A stretch of DNA of 17,348 nucleotides from assembly GCA_934408725.1 (NCBI GenBank), contig CAKRVB010000040.1:1-17348 (forward strand), given 5' to 3'. The stretch comes from an uncultured Marvinbryantia sp. (GTDB lineage: Bacteria; Bacillota; Clostridia; Lachnospirales; Lachnospiraceae). Shown here in pieces: positions 1 to 7,947 of this stretch (positions are counted from its first letter, which is position 1; each line of letters begins with the position of its first letter). A program made the translations under genes and the position numbers. The notes below the pieces were generated by a model, which made no database searches, was not told the origin of the DNA, and worked only from the letters and a program-made list of their open reading frames with translations.

Positions 1-123
1 ATACCATATAAATAATAGTTCGTTTCCAGCTATGAAAACATAACTTGTTATATATGCACCAAATAGGAATTATAAAACAGCTGCCGCAACAATTTCGATA
101 AGTGCACTATATATTCTATACAT
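1..123 (-). pseudogene. 5' part of a small hydrophobic reading frame interrupted by a stop codon; continues beyond the window
   Basis: A GGAGG ribosome binding site (about 133-137) lies nine bases before an ATG at 123. The frame reads 17 codons (MYRIYSALIEIVAAAVL), meets TAA at 72-70, then stays open for 23 more codons to the window edge. Those codons encode FLFGAYITSY followed by another hydrophobic stretch. Both halves are hydrophobic, with the character of membrane segments, so this may be a small membrane protein gene broken by a nonsense mutation. Alternatively it is a genuine 17-residue ORF, or chance. It sits just downstream of the lysS terminator and has no clear promoter of its own. 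I do not recognise a family. Confidence 0.3.
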
Positions 124-168
124 GTTTTTCTACCTCCGCAACTCCCGATTTGTATTTCTGTTTGTTTT

Positions 169-199
169 AAAAATGGGCAATCCCGATTGGAATTGCCCA
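169..199 (-). terminator. rho-independent terminator after lysS
   Basis: On the minus strand an 8-bp stem, TGGGCAAT pairing with ATTGCCCA (192-199 and 174-181), encloses a 10-base loop and is followed at once by TTTTT (173-169). It lies about 150 bases past the lysS stop and would end the long nfeD-to-lysS run. The T-tract is only five bases, so some read-through is possible. The 200-348 stretch between lysS and this hairpin is AT-rich. It holds repeated TGATGTAA words (254-260, 265-272) and no gene that I can support. Confidence 0.75.
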
Positions 200-348
200 C
201 TCATTGCACTAATTATGCGATTTTTTCTTGCTTGCACCGATTTCTGCATCAAATGATGTAAGTTTGATGTAAATCGCTGTTTTTTCAGTTTTTTATCAAA
301 TGAAGTACGTCCCGTCTATTTGGTAAAACGGTACATCTTTACATCATC

Positions 349-2415
349 TTAATAGAGCTTTGCACCTGCCGGAATGTGGTCATCAACCATCAGAAGATGG
401 AGCTTTTCTTCGCCTTCTTCTTCGTGAATAGCACTGAGGAGCATACCGCAAGAGTCAATGCCCATCATAGCTCTCGGTGGAAGATTTGTGATAGCGATAA
501 GAGTCTTTCCAACCAGTTCTTCTGGCTCATAGAATGCGTGAATTCCGCTTAAAATCGTACGATCTACGCCTGTTCCATCGTCCAGAGTGAACTGCAGGAG
601 CTTCTTGGATTTCGGTACTGCAACGCACTCTTTTACCTTTACAGCTCTGAAATCTGACTTGCTGAAAGTGTCAAAATCCACATATTCTGTGAACAGCGGC
701 TCGATCTTTACCTTGGAAAAATCGATCTTTTCAGCAGGCTTTTCTTCCTCTACAGGAGCTGTCACACCTGCCTGTGCTGCGTTGTTTGCTTCGTTCTTAG
801 CAGCACCCTGTGACTTCATTGTCGGGAACAGCAGTACATCACGGATCGCTGCGCTGTCTGTCAGCAGCATAACAAGACGGTCAATACCGTATCCGATACC
901 TCCTGTTGGCGGCATACCGATCTCCAGTGCATTCAGGAAATCCTCATCTGTATGCTGTGCTTCTTCATCTCCAGCTTCTGCATTCTTATCCTGCTGTGCG
1001 AAACGTTCTCTCTGATCAATCGGGTCATTCAGCTCGGAATATGCATTACACATTTCCCATGTATTGATAAACAGCTCAAAACGTTCTACTTTTTCCGGAT
1101 CGTTTGGTTTCTTTTTAGTAAGTGGGGAGATCGCCAGTGGATGATCCATAATAAAGGTTGGCTGGATCAGGTTCTCTTCACAATATTCTTCAAAGAACAG
1201 GTTGATAATATCTCCCTTGGTATGGCGTTCTTCAAATTCAATACCACGATCCTTTGCCAGAGCTTTTGCTTCTTCATCCGTCTTGACCTCATCAAAGTCT
1301 ACACCAGCGTATTTCTTAATGGCATCGTTCATAGTCAGACGTGCAAATGGCTTGCCAAAGTCGATCTCGATTCCATTGTAAGTGAACTTGCTGCTGCCCA
1401 GTACCGTCTCTGCCAGATAACGGAACATAGATTCTGTCAGTTCCATCATACCTTCATAGTCTGTATAAGCCTGGTATAATTCCATCAGAGTGAACTCTGG
1501 ATTATGACGGGTATCCACACCTTCATTACGATATACACGACCGATTTCGAAAACTCTTTCCATACCGCCTACGATCAGTCTCTTCAGATAAAGCTCCAGA
1601 GAAATACGAAGCTTCACATCTTCATTCAGCGCATTGTAATGTGTCTCAAATGGTCTTGCTGCTGCACCACCGGCATTGCTTACCAGAGTAGGTGTCTCTA
1701 CTTCAATAAAGTCTCTTCCATCCAGGAACTTACGGATCTCTTTGATGATCTGTGAACGCTTCAGGAAAACTTCTTTGGATTCCGGACTCATAATCAGGTC
1801 TACGTATCTCTGACGATAACGCATATCTGTATTGGTCAGGCCATGGAACTTCTCTGGAAGAATCTGAAGTGACTTGGACAGAAGCACCATCTCGGTTGCA
1901 TGAACAGAGATCTCACCTGTCTTGGTTCTGAACGCATATCCCTTTACACCATAGATATCACCGATATCAGACTTTTTGAATTCTGCGTACGATTCTTCTC
2001 CGATCGCATCTCTGGCAACATATACCTGAATGCTTCCCTTTAAGTCCTGAATATTACAGAAAGAAGCCTTACCCATGACACGTTTAAACATCATACGTCC
2101 GGCAATAGATACCTGAATCGGCTGAGCATCCATGATAGCTCTTCTTTCATTATAGTCGTCATTCAGTACCTGTCTGGCCTGTGCTTCATCCATTCCTTCT
2201 ACGGAAGGTGTCTTTCTGCCTGCAAGAATCTTAGCTTCGTGAGCATAGTAAAGATCCTTCACCTCTGCTGAATGGTGTGTCTGATCATATTTTGTAATCT
2301 GGAATGGATCTTTCCCCATTGCCTGAAGTTCTGCAAGCTTGTCCCGGCGAACCTGTCTGAGCTTGTTCACATCTACTTCCTGATTGTTTCCCTGGTTCTT
2401 ATTTCCCTGTGCCAA
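349..2415 (-). CDS. lysS: Lysyl-tRNA synthetase (class II) with C-terminal EMAP/Trbp111-like tRNA-binding domain
   Basis: Charges tRNA-Lys with lysine in the cytoplasm using ATP. The protein (688 residues) has the class II LysRS plan: an N-terminal OB-fold anticodon-binding domain (about 75-180), then the catalytic core with motif 2 (FEIGRVYRNEG, RHNPEFT) and motif 3 (GIGYGIDRLVMLL). The core ends near residue 540 at LLFPTMKS, where an ordinary bacterial LysRS (about 490-500 residues) stops. A charged, Ala/Pro-rich linker follows. The last roughly 120 residues (from IDFSKVKIEP) form a second OB-fold of the EMAP-II/Trbp111 type, with SDFRAVKV, LSGIHAFYEPEELVGK and NLPPRAMMGI, as at the C-terminus of many bacterial MetRS. 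The start is TTG at 2415, after AGGAGG with suitable spacing. An ATG closer to that site (2422) is out of frame and stops after seven codons. The gene lies 68 bases past greA with no terminator between, so it is probably the last gene of the run. Confidence 0.95.
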   Translation of the reverse strand: MAQGNKNQGNNQEVDVNKLRQVRRDKLAELQAMGKDPFQITKYDQTHHSAEVKDLYYAHEAKILAGRKTPSVEGMDEAQARQVLNDDYNERRAIMDAQPIQVSIAGRMMFKRVMGKASFCNIQDLKGSIQVYVARDAIGEESYAEFKKSDIGDIYGVKGYAFRTKTGEISVHATEMVLLSKSLQILPEKFHGLTNTDMRYRQRYVDLIMSPESKEVFLKRSQIIKEIRKFLDGRDFIEVETPTLVSNAGGAAARPFETHYNALNEDVKLRISLELYLKRLIVGGMERVFEIGRVYRNEGVDTRHNPEFTLMELYQAYTDYEGMMELTESMFRYLAETVLGSSKFTYNGIEIDFGKPFARLTMNDAIKKYAGVDFDEVKTDEEAKALAKDRGIEFEERHTKGDIINLFFEEYCEENLIQPTFIMDHPLAISPLTKKKPNDPEKVERFELFINTWEMCNAYSELNDPIDQRERFAQQDKNAEAGDEEAQHTDEDFLNALEIGMPPTGGIGYGIDRLVMLLTDSAAIRDVLLFPTMKSQGAAKNEANNAAQAGVTAPVEEEKPAEKIDFSKVKIEPLFTEYVDFDTFSKSDFRAVKVKECVAVPKSKKLLQFTLDDGTGVDRTILSGIHAFYEPEELVGKTLIAITNLPPRAMMGIDSCGMLLSAIHEEEGEEKLHLLMVDDHIPAGAKLY

Positions 2416-2483
2416 TTCTCATTCCTCCTGTATTATTTCAAAACCACAATAGTCTTTTTCTCAATTCTGTTCCTGTACTTCTC

Positions 2484-2966
2484 TTACAGAGATCTTTCAA
2501 TACCCAATACTTTGTATTTGATAATACCCATCTGGGTCTCCACTTCGATCTCCTGTCCTACAGATGCTCCGATCAGTGCTTTTCCAACCGGTGATTCATT
2601 GGAAATCTTGCCCTGCAGACTGTTTGCTTCTGTGGAACCTACGATCTTATATTCGATCTCTTCTTCAAACTCTTCATCGTATAACTTTACTGTACATCCT
2701 ACATTAATCTTGTCAGAATCTACATCGTCTTCTACTACTACTTCTGCATTCTTCAGGATTTTCTCGATCTCTTCGATTCTTGCTTCGATATCACGCTGTT
2801 CATCTTTTGCAGCATCGTACTCTGCATTCTCGGAAAGGTCTCCCTGTTCTCTTGCTTCTTTAATCTTCTGTGACACTTCTTTACGTCTGTTCAGTTTCAG
2901 ATCTTCCATCTCGTCTTCCAGTGCCTTTAAACCTGTATAGGTTAATAAATTTTTCTTTACTTCCAT
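2484..2966 (-). CDS. greA: Transcription elongation factor GreA
   Basis: Binds in the RNA polymerase secondary channel and stimulates cleavage of backtracked transcripts, releasing stalled complexes. From the ATG at 2966 the protein has 160 residues, the normal GreA length. Residues 1-75 form the long antiparallel coiled coil, whose tip carries the acidic pair in QGDLSENAEYDAAK (D43 and E46 here). The C-terminal FKBP-like domain contains NVGCTVKLYD and SPVGKALIGASVG. A GTG four codons upstream (2978) is also in frame, but the GGAG just before 2966 and the family length favour the ATG. It lies between dusB (66-base gap, holding only a weak hairpin) and lysS. Confidence 0.95.
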   Translation of the reverse strand: MEVKKNLLTYTGLKALEDEMEDLKLNRRKEVSQKIKEAREQGDLSENAEYDAAKDEQRDIEARIEEIEKILKNAEVVVEDDVDSDKINVGCTVKLYDEEFEEEIEYKIVGSTEANSLQGKISNESPVGKALIGASVGQEIEVETQMGIIKYKVLGIERSL

Positions 2967-3032
2967 GATACTCCGCACCTTTCAAAATCTAATATTTTTA
3001 TGCCTTTCGGCCTATAATTTACGCAAGTTTAC

Positions 3033-4040
3033 CTAATCAGTCACAATATTATAATATTCCCGACTGTTTCTGTCAAGTTTTTCCGGTATACTCTCCAGCA
3101 TTTCTTCCAGCTGTCCAATGGTCTCGATCTCATTCACCCTTCTTCGTATCGCTGCACTGTGTGGGTAGCCCGCTGTATACCAGGCCACATGCTTGCGCAT
3201 CTCCCGAATACCGGTATATTCGCCTTTGTACTGCAGCTGCAGTCTGGCATGGCGCAAAATCATCGCTTTTAATTCTGCCACATCTGGACGCTCCGGTATA
3301 TTCCCTGTTTTATCATATTCCACAAGCTGCCGGAATATCCATGGATTTCCTCTGCTTGCTCTGCCAATCATAACGCCGTCGCATCCGGTCTCCTCCATCA
3401 TCTTATGGGCTGATATAGGATCCGTCACATCTCCGTTACCGATTACCGGCACGCTGACGGCTTCTTTCACCTGACGGATAATTTCCCAGTCTGCCTTTCC
3501 GGCATAATACTGTTCCCGCGTTCTTCCATGTACCGCTATTGCCGCAGCACCGGCGTCTTCCAGATATTTTGCCATCTCTACCGCATTACTATGCGCTTCA
3601 TCAAACCCTTTTCGGATCTTAACTGTTAACGGCTTTTGAATCGCCTTCGCAGTCTTTCTCACAATCTCGGCTGCCAGCTTTGGGTTCTTCATCAGGGCCG
3701 AACCTTCCCCGTTATTGACCACTTTCGGTACCGGGCATCCCATATTCAGATCCAGAATATCAAACGGTCGTTCTTCAATCTGAGCCGCCATTTCCGCGAT
3801 CAGATCCGGATCACTGCCAAACAGCTGCATGGATACCGGCCGTTCTTTTTCCTCAATCTCCATCAGTTTTTCTGTATTTTTATTATGAAAAGAAATTGCT
3901 TTCGCACTGACCATCTCCATACAGATCAGCCCTGCTCCCATTTCTTTACATAGCAAACGAAAAGGCAGGTCTGTTACACCTGCCATCGGAGCTAAGATAT
4001 ATGGATTTTCCAGTCTCACATTTCCGATCTTTAATTCCAT
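3033..4040 (-). CDS. dusB: tRNA-dihydrouridine synthase, DusB type
   Basis: An FMN-dependent enzyme that reduces specific uridines in the D-loop of tRNA to dihydrouridine, using NADPH. At 335 residues it fits the family (about 320-340). Visible motifs are APMAGVTDLPFR (17-28, FMN site at the start of the TIM barrel), LDLNMGCPVPKV with the catalytic Cys at 102, KIRKGFD (141-147), VHGRTREQYYAG (170-181), NGDV (202-205) and MIGRASRGNPWIF (224-236). The start ATG is two bases after the stop of the upstream 119-residue gene. Its ribosome binding site (GAGGAG) lies within the last codons of that gene, so the two are probably translationally coupled. The DusB rather than DusA/C assignment rests on overall resemblance to Gram-positive Dus proteins. 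Confidence 0.93.
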   Translation of the reverse strand: MELKIGNVRLENPYILAPMAGVTDLPFRLLCKEMGAGLICMEMVSAKAISFHNKNTEKLMEIEEKERPVSMQLFGSDPDLIAEMAAQIEERPFDILDLNMGCPVPKVVNNGEGSALMKNPKLAAEIVRKTAKAIQKPLTVKIRKGFDEAHSNAVEMAKYLEDAGAAAIAVHGRTREQYYAGKADWEIIRQVKEAVSVPVIGNGDVTDPISAHKMMEETGCDGVMIGRASRGNPWIFRQLVEYDKTGNIPERPDVAELKAMILRHARLQLQYKGEYTGIREMRKHVAWYTAGYPHSAAIRRRVNEIETIGQLEEMLESIPEKLDRNSREYYNIVTD

Positions 4041-4042
4041 CT

Positions 4043-4402
4043 TTACTCCTCTTCCATTGCCAGCGCAGAGGCATCCATTCCCAAAATCACCACTTTGTAA
4101 TACAGTTCCAGAGACTCCAGAAGCTCTGCTTTACTTCTCTGCAGCTCCCGTATCTTCAGCACACTGCCAATTTCGTCATAGCTGAAGTCATTCTCCTGCG
4201 CTTCTGTATGAAAGCAGAGTTCTCCATCTTCGTCAAACTCCAGTGTCAGCACACCACCTACATCATTGGTATATAGCACACACATGATCTTCAGTTCATC
4301 TTTGATTGCGTCCGGCAATGCCTGAAATTCTTCGTTTAAATAATATTTTTCGGTATAGGCACTTGCTCCGCAGAGCACGGTCTTTTCCTTTTTCTGATTC
4401 AT
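4043..4402 (-). CDS. Uncharacterised conserved 119-residue protein, coupled to dusB
   Basis: Function unknown. The start ATG at 4402 has AGAGGAT upstream at good spacing. A further-upstream in-frame ATG at 4453 would overlap birA and has no matching site. The protein is small, acidic (ends DASALAMEEE), and has no signal peptide or clear membrane span. Notable parts are an N-terminal CGASAYTEKYYLNEEF, a central LTLEFDEDGELCFHTEAQE that reads like paired beta strands, and a helical C-terminal half (ELQRSKAELLESLELYYKVV). From memory it resembles a family restricted to Lachnospiraceae and relatives that databases label DUF6145; I could not check this. It lies 28 bases after birA and two bases before dusB. 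Confidence 0.8.
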   Translation of the reverse strand: MNQKKEKTVLCGASAYTEKYYLNEEFQALPDAIKDELKIMCVLYTNDVGGVLTLEFDEDGELCFHTEAQENDFSYDEIGSVLKIRELQRSKAELLESLELYYKVVILGMDASALAMEEE

Positions 4403-4430
4403 TTTATATCCTCTTTTACTTCTATTTCCA

Positions 4431-5411
4431 TTATACATAATTGTAGATACCACGCACAGATACTTCTCCGGCGTAGACCTTTACCATGCTTCCATCTTCT
4501 TTTTCCACCAGAAGCTGTCCCAGTTCATCAATACCACGGGCAATTCCGGTATATTCATTTCCAGGTTCCAGAACACGCACCTGCTGGTTTTGATTTACCA
4601 GAAGCTCTTGATAGTCCTCGCGCAGCAGGGTCATATCTCCATATTCCATAAATCGGTCATAGAAATCTTCAAAAGCTTCCATATGGGCACAGATAATCGC
4701 CGCACGATCCACCTTTTCCCCCTTTTCCAGTATCAGAGAAGTGGCTATATCCTGGATTTCTTCTGGGAATTCAGTTACATTAGCATTAATACCAGTACCA
4801 ATAACGATGTAATGGATTGCTCCCAGTTCCATACTCATCTCTGTCAGCGTTCCGGAAATCTTTTTTCCACGTATCACTACGTCATTTGGCCACTTAATCT
4901 TCACATCCAGACCAGTGACTTCTTTCACACTCTTCGCTACTGCCATGCCAGCCACCAAAGTCATCATAGATGCTTTTTCCGGAGCCAGCTGCGGCCGAAC
5001 CAGAATACTCATGGCAATAGCAGAACCATGAGGGGTCACCCAGGCCCGTCCTCTTCTTCCTTTTCCGCCAGACTGATAATCAGCTACTGCCAGCGTACCA
5101 TGGGGTGCACCTTCTTCTGCCAGCTTCTTGATATAATCATTCGTAGAATCTACACTGTCCAGACAGATCAGATTCTTTCCAGCCCACCTGGTATGCATCC
5201 GGCTCTCCAATTCCGTTTTGGAAATACTGTCCGGATATCCACAAAGGCGGTACCCTTTATTCTGTACCGCCTCGATCTGATATCCTTCATTTTTTAACTG
5301 ATTGATACCTTTCCAGACCGCAGTTCTGCTGACGCCAAAGCGTTCACACAGTTCCTGTCCGGAGATATACCCTTCTGACTGACGAAGGGCACTGAGAATC
5401 TCACTTTTCAT
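4431..5411 (-). CDS. birA: BirA: biotin-[acetyl-CoA-carboxylase] ligase with N-terminal repressor domain
   Basis: Activates biotin to biotinyl-5'-AMP and transfers it to the lysine of biotin carboxyl carrier proteins. The 326-residue protein is the bifunctional long form. A winged helix-turn-helix (about 1-60, GQELCERFGVSRTAVWKGIN) would bind a biotin operator when holo-BirA dimerises. The ligase core has the biotinyl-AMP loop GGKGRRGRAW (115-124), KWPNDV (173-178) and GKKISGTLTE (182-191). A C-terminal SH3-like domain (about 275-322) ends in VKVYAGEVSVRG. It begins four bases after the argF stop, and its GGAG site overlaps the end of argF. No biotin synthesis or transport gene is in the window, so any operator target lies elsewhere. 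Confidence 0.95.
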   Translation of the reverse strand: MKSEILSALRQSEGYISGQELCERFGVSRTAVWKGINQLKNEGYQIEAVQNKGYRLCGYPDSISKTELESRMHTRWAGKNLICLDSVDSTNDYIKKLAEEGAPHGTLAVADYQSGGKGRRGRAWVTPHGSAIAMSILVRPQLAPEKASMMTLVAGMAVAKSVKEVTGLDVKIKWPNDVVIRGKKISGTLTEMSMELGAIHYIVIGTGINANVTEFPEEIQDIATSLILEKGEKVDRAAIICAHMEAFEDFYDRFMEYGDMTLLREDYQELLVNQNQQVRVLEPGNEYTGIARGIDELGQLLVEKEDGSMVKVYAGEVSVRGIYNYV

Positions 5412-5415
5412 ACTT

Positions 5416-6408
5416 TTACTGTTCTCCTAATGTGGCTGCCATCACTGCCTTAATGGTATGCATTCTGTTCTCTGCTTCCTCAAATACCTTAGACTGCGCA
5501 GATTCGAATACTTCATCCGTCACTTCCATCTCAGTCAGATTATATTTTTCTCCCATCTGTTTGCCGATCTTTGTCTTCAAGTCATGGAATGCCGGCAGAC
5601 AATGCAGGAAGATTGCCTTCTCTCCAGCATTTTTCATTACTTCCTTTGTCACTTTATACGGAGAAAGATCTTTGATACGTTTTTCCCATACCTCATCCGG
5701 TTCTCCCATGGATACCCACACATCGGTGTAGATTACATCTGCATCTTTGGTTCCTTCTTTCACATCTTCTGTCAGTGTGATCGTAGCTCCAGACTCTTTT
5801 GCATATCCTTTGCATGTCTCTACCAGTTCTTCATTCGGGAAATATTCTTTCGTGGTGCAGGCTACAAAATGCAGTCCCAGCTTTGCGCAAACGACCATCA
5901 GAGAATTACCCATATTGTATCTGGCATCTCCCATATAAACCAGCTTTCTGCCTTTCAGGTCTCCAAAATGTTCCCGGATAGTCAGCATATCTGCCAGCAT
6001 CTGGGTTGGATGATATTCATTCGTCAGTCCGTTCCATACCGGCACACCTGCATATTCTGCCAGTTCTTCCACAATTTCCTGACCATATCCACGATATTCA
6101 ATACCTTCAAACATTCTTCCAAGTACACGAGCCGTATCAGCAATGCTCTCTTTCTTCCCTATCTGTGATCCTGTTGGATCAAGATAGGTGCATCCCATTC
6201 CCAGATCATGTGCCGCTACTTCAAAAGCACAACGGGTACGGGTACTGGTTTTTTCAAAAATCAGAGCAATGTTTTTGCCTTTGTAATGATCTACCGGAAT
6301 GCCTTTTTTCTTTTTCTCCTTTAAGTCTGCTGCCAGATCCAGCATATAGGTAATCTCATCTGGTGTAAAATCCTTCAGTGTTAAAAAATTACGTCCTTTT
6401 AAATTCAT
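5416..6408 (-). CDS. argF: Ornithine carbamoyltransferase
   Basis: Makes citrulline from ornithine and carbamoyl phosphate in arginine synthesis, or runs in reverse in the arginine deiminase route. Landmarks in the 330-residue protein are the carbamoyl-phosphate loop STRTR (55-59), HPTQ (133-136), the ornithine-binding DVWVSMG (229-235) and HCLPA with the active-site Cys (269-273). The ending [12 protein letters not shown] is typical of the family. Length and sequence are closer to the E. coli ArgF/ArgI and ArcB group than to the shorter Bacillus ArgF. No other arginine gene adjoins it, so sequence alone does not settle whether it works anabolically or catabolically. A catabolic name (arcB) remains possible. 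It follows the SPFH gene by 29 bases, with AGAAGG upstream of the ATG. Confidence 0.94.
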   Translation of the reverse strand: MNLKGRNFLTLKDFTPDEITYMLDLAADLKEKKKKGIPVDHYKGKNIALIFEKTSTRTRCAFEVAAHDLGMGCTYLDPTGSQIGKKESIADTARVLGRMFEGIEYRGYGQEIVEELAEYAGVPVWNGLTNEYHPTQMLADMLTIREHFGDLKGRKLVYMGDARYNMGNSLMVVCAKLGLHFVACTTKEYFPNEELVETCKGYAKESGATITLTEDVKEGTKDADVIYTDVWVSMGEPDEVWEKRIKDLSPYKVTKEVMKNAGEKAIFLHCLPAFHDLKTKIGKQMGEKYNLTEMEVTDEVFESAQSKVFEEAENRMHTIKAVMAATLGEQ

Positions 6409-6437
6409 CTTCTTAAACCTTCTGTCTTTTATTTTTC

Positions 6438-7355
6438 TTACGCTTCTTTGGCCACTTCCACTGCTGCCTTGATACTTCCTGCCAGATTCTGCATCTCAGA
6501 CGGAATAATAATCTTGGTAGCCTGACCATCTGCGATCTTTGCCATCGCTTCAAAACTCTTCAGTGTCAGTACGCTTTCGTCCGCTCCGGCTTCCTTCAGG
6601 AAACGGATACCATCTGCATTGGCCTGCTGTACCTTCAGAATGGCTGCTGCCTCACCTTCTGCCTCGCGGATCATTTTTTCTTTCTCTGCTTCCGCCTTCA
6701 GAATTGCAGATTCCTTGGCTGCCTGTGCATCCAGAATCATAGCTTCCTTCTTACCTTCTGCTACCAGAATTGCGGATTTCTTCTCACCTTCTGCCACCAG
6801 AATGGTCTCACGTCTTTCACGTTCTGCCTTCATCTGCTTCTCCATGGCCTCCTGAATGGCTGCCGGAGGAATGATATTCTTCAGTTCCACACGGTTCACC
6901 TTGATGCCCCATGGATCTGTGGCTACATCCAGAGATGCTCTCATCTTGGTATTGATGGTTTCTCTGGAAGTCAGTGTCTCATCCAGTTCCAGATCTCCAA
7001 TGATATTTCTTAAAGTAGTTGCAGTCAGATTCTCAATGGCCATAATTGGATTTTCCACACCGTAAGTATATAACTTCGGATCAGTAATCTGGAAGAATAC
7101 AACGGTATCGATCTGCATGGTAACGTTATCCTTGGTAATTACCGGCTGTGGCGGGAAATCGACCACCTGCTCTTTTAAAATCACTTTCTTTGCTACGCGG
7201 TCCAGAATCGGAACCTTGAAATGCAGTCCCACATTCCAGGTTGCTCGGTACCCGCCAAGCCGCTCTACTACCATCGCCTGTGCCTGTGGCACAATCCGAA
7301 TGTTTCTTGCCAGTAATAATAAAATAATAATAAGAATGATAATTGCAATGCCCAT
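6438..7355 (-). CDS. SPFH/band-7 (stomatin-like, QmcA/paraslipin-type) membrane protein
   Basis: A membrane-anchored scaffold of the stomatin/prohibitin superfamily. These proteins form oligomers and are linked to membrane microdomains and protease control. The 305-residue protein starts with one hydrophobic segment (about 2-18) followed by the band-7 domain (about 20-190). Landmarks are [21 protein letters not shown], the VFFQITDP strand and [17 protein letters not shown] long Ala/Glu/Lys-rich helical region (about 165-245, with repeated AEGEKK and AEAEKEK patterns) is the usual oligomerising coiled coil. The start lies one base after the NfeD stop. NfeD-SPFH pairing is a widespread conserved arrangement and indicates a joint complex. 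Confidence 0.93.
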   Translation of the reverse strand: MGIAIIILIIILLLLARNIRIVPQAQAMVVERLGGYRATWNVGLHFKVPILDRVAKKVILKEQVVDFPPQPVITKDNVTMQIDTVVFFQITDPKLYTYGVENPIMAIENLTATTLRNIIGDLELDETLTSRETINTKMRASLDVATDPWGIKVNRVELKNIIPPAAIQEAMEKQMKAERERRETILVAEGEKKSAILVAEGKKEAMILDAQAAKESAILKAEAEKEKMIREAEGEAAAILKVQQANADGIRFLKEAGADESVLTLKSFEAMAKIADGQATKIIIPSEMQNLAGSIKAAVEVAKEA

Positions 7356-7356
7356 A

Positions 7357-7806
7357 TCAGTTGTTCTCCTTTTCCTTTACAATTAGTTTTACACCTTCAA
7401 TTGCACAAATCTTAACAATCTTATCCTTTTCAATCCTCTTATCCTGATCCTGGGAGCGTGCTGTCCACTCCATTCCTCTGACCTGAACTTTTCCGGTACT
7501 TTTCAGATTATCGATTTCTTCCAGAACCACACCTTCCATTCCAATCAACTCATCCACATTGGTAGAAACATGTCCCTTATTCACATATTTTACCGCAAAT
7601 GGCCTTGTAAAAAACAGCAACAAAAAGGAAACTGCAACAAATGCCATCATCTGTGGCCAAAAACTGAGTCCACATACATTAGCGATCAGTCCGGCCAGAG
7701 CACCTCCCGCAAACCAGATCGTCGTCAGTCCCATGGTCAGCAGTTCAATTACCAGCAACAGGATAAAGAGTATCATCCAGTGCACCGGTAACATTACAAA
7801 GTCCAT
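7357..7806 (-). CDS. NfeD-family membrane protein with C-terminal OB-fold
   Basis: Probable partner of the adjacent SPFH protein; the short NfeD class consists of a few membrane spans plus a soluble OB-fold. From the ATG at 7806 the protein has 149 residues. Hydrophobic segments cover about 4-28, 31-46 and 50-68. The C-terminal domain (about 82-145) contains LIGMEGVVLEEI, GKVQVRGMEWTARS and IVKICAIEGVKLIV, the usual NfeD signature. The site AAAGGGGGAT immediately precedes this ATG, so I prefer it to the in-frame ATG eight codons upstream (7830), which lacks one. It is the first gene of the nfeD-SPFH-argF-birA run. Its biochemical role is not known in detail. Confidence 0.9.
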   Translation of the reverse strand: MDFVMLPVHWMILFILLLVIELLTMGLTTIWFAGGALAGLIANVCGLSFWPQMMAFVAVSFLLLFFTRPFAVKYVNKGHVSTNVDELIGMEGVVLEEIDNLKSTGKVQVRGMEWTARSQDQDKRIEKDKIVKICAIEGVKLIVKEKENN

Positions 7807-7867
7807 TCTTATCCCCCTTTCTTTTTGCATATCATATATTCAAGAATGCTTCTGCATGCTTTCGAAC

Positions 7868-7896
7868 AGTATAGCACACAAGGAAAAAAAATACCA
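7868..7896 (-). promoter_or_regulatory. Extended -10 promoter for the nfeD-SPFH-argF run
   Basis: On the minus strand TGC-TATACT gives an extended -10 element (TATACT at 7873-7868) about 60 bases before the nfeD start. A good -35 is missing: the position 17 bases upstream falls in the stem of the preceding terminator. The promoter thus sits directly behind the wall-hydrolase terminator, where a new transcription unit would need one. It is predicted from motif match only. Confidence 0.5.
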
Positions 7897-7925
7897 TACC
7901 TGACACTCACGTATCTGGTATGGTA
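7884..7925 (-). terminator. rho-independent terminator of the SH3/SleB wall hydrolase gene
   Basis: A perfect 9-bp stem, TACCATACC pairing with GGTATGGTA (7925-7917 and 7900-7892 on the minus strand), with a 16-base loop, is followed by eight T residues (7891-7884). It begins about 20 bases after the hydrolase stop. Confidence 0.85.
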
Positions 7926-7947
7926 CTCCGACTTTTTATTTTCCTGA

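Noticed and set aside
240..330. Repeated TGATGTAA/ACATCA words downstream of lysS, considered as a CRISPR or riboswitch remnant
   Set aside because: The words are short, irregular and AT-rich, with no spacer periodicity or conserved fold.
587..1479. Long plus-strand open frames opposite lysS
   Set aside because: They are antisense to a strongly conserved gene, low in normal protein character, and lack ribosome binding sites; shadows of lysS codon usage.
2416..2483. T-box leader or separate promoter for lysS
   Set aside because: The gap is too short for a T-box, has no specifier-like structure, and shows no good -35/-10 pair.
2990..3020. Small hairpin (GCC-GAAA-GGC on the minus strand) followed by an AT-rich run between dusB and greA
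   Set aside because: The stem has only three to four GC pairs plus a mismatch and there is no clean T-tract; too weak to call a terminator.
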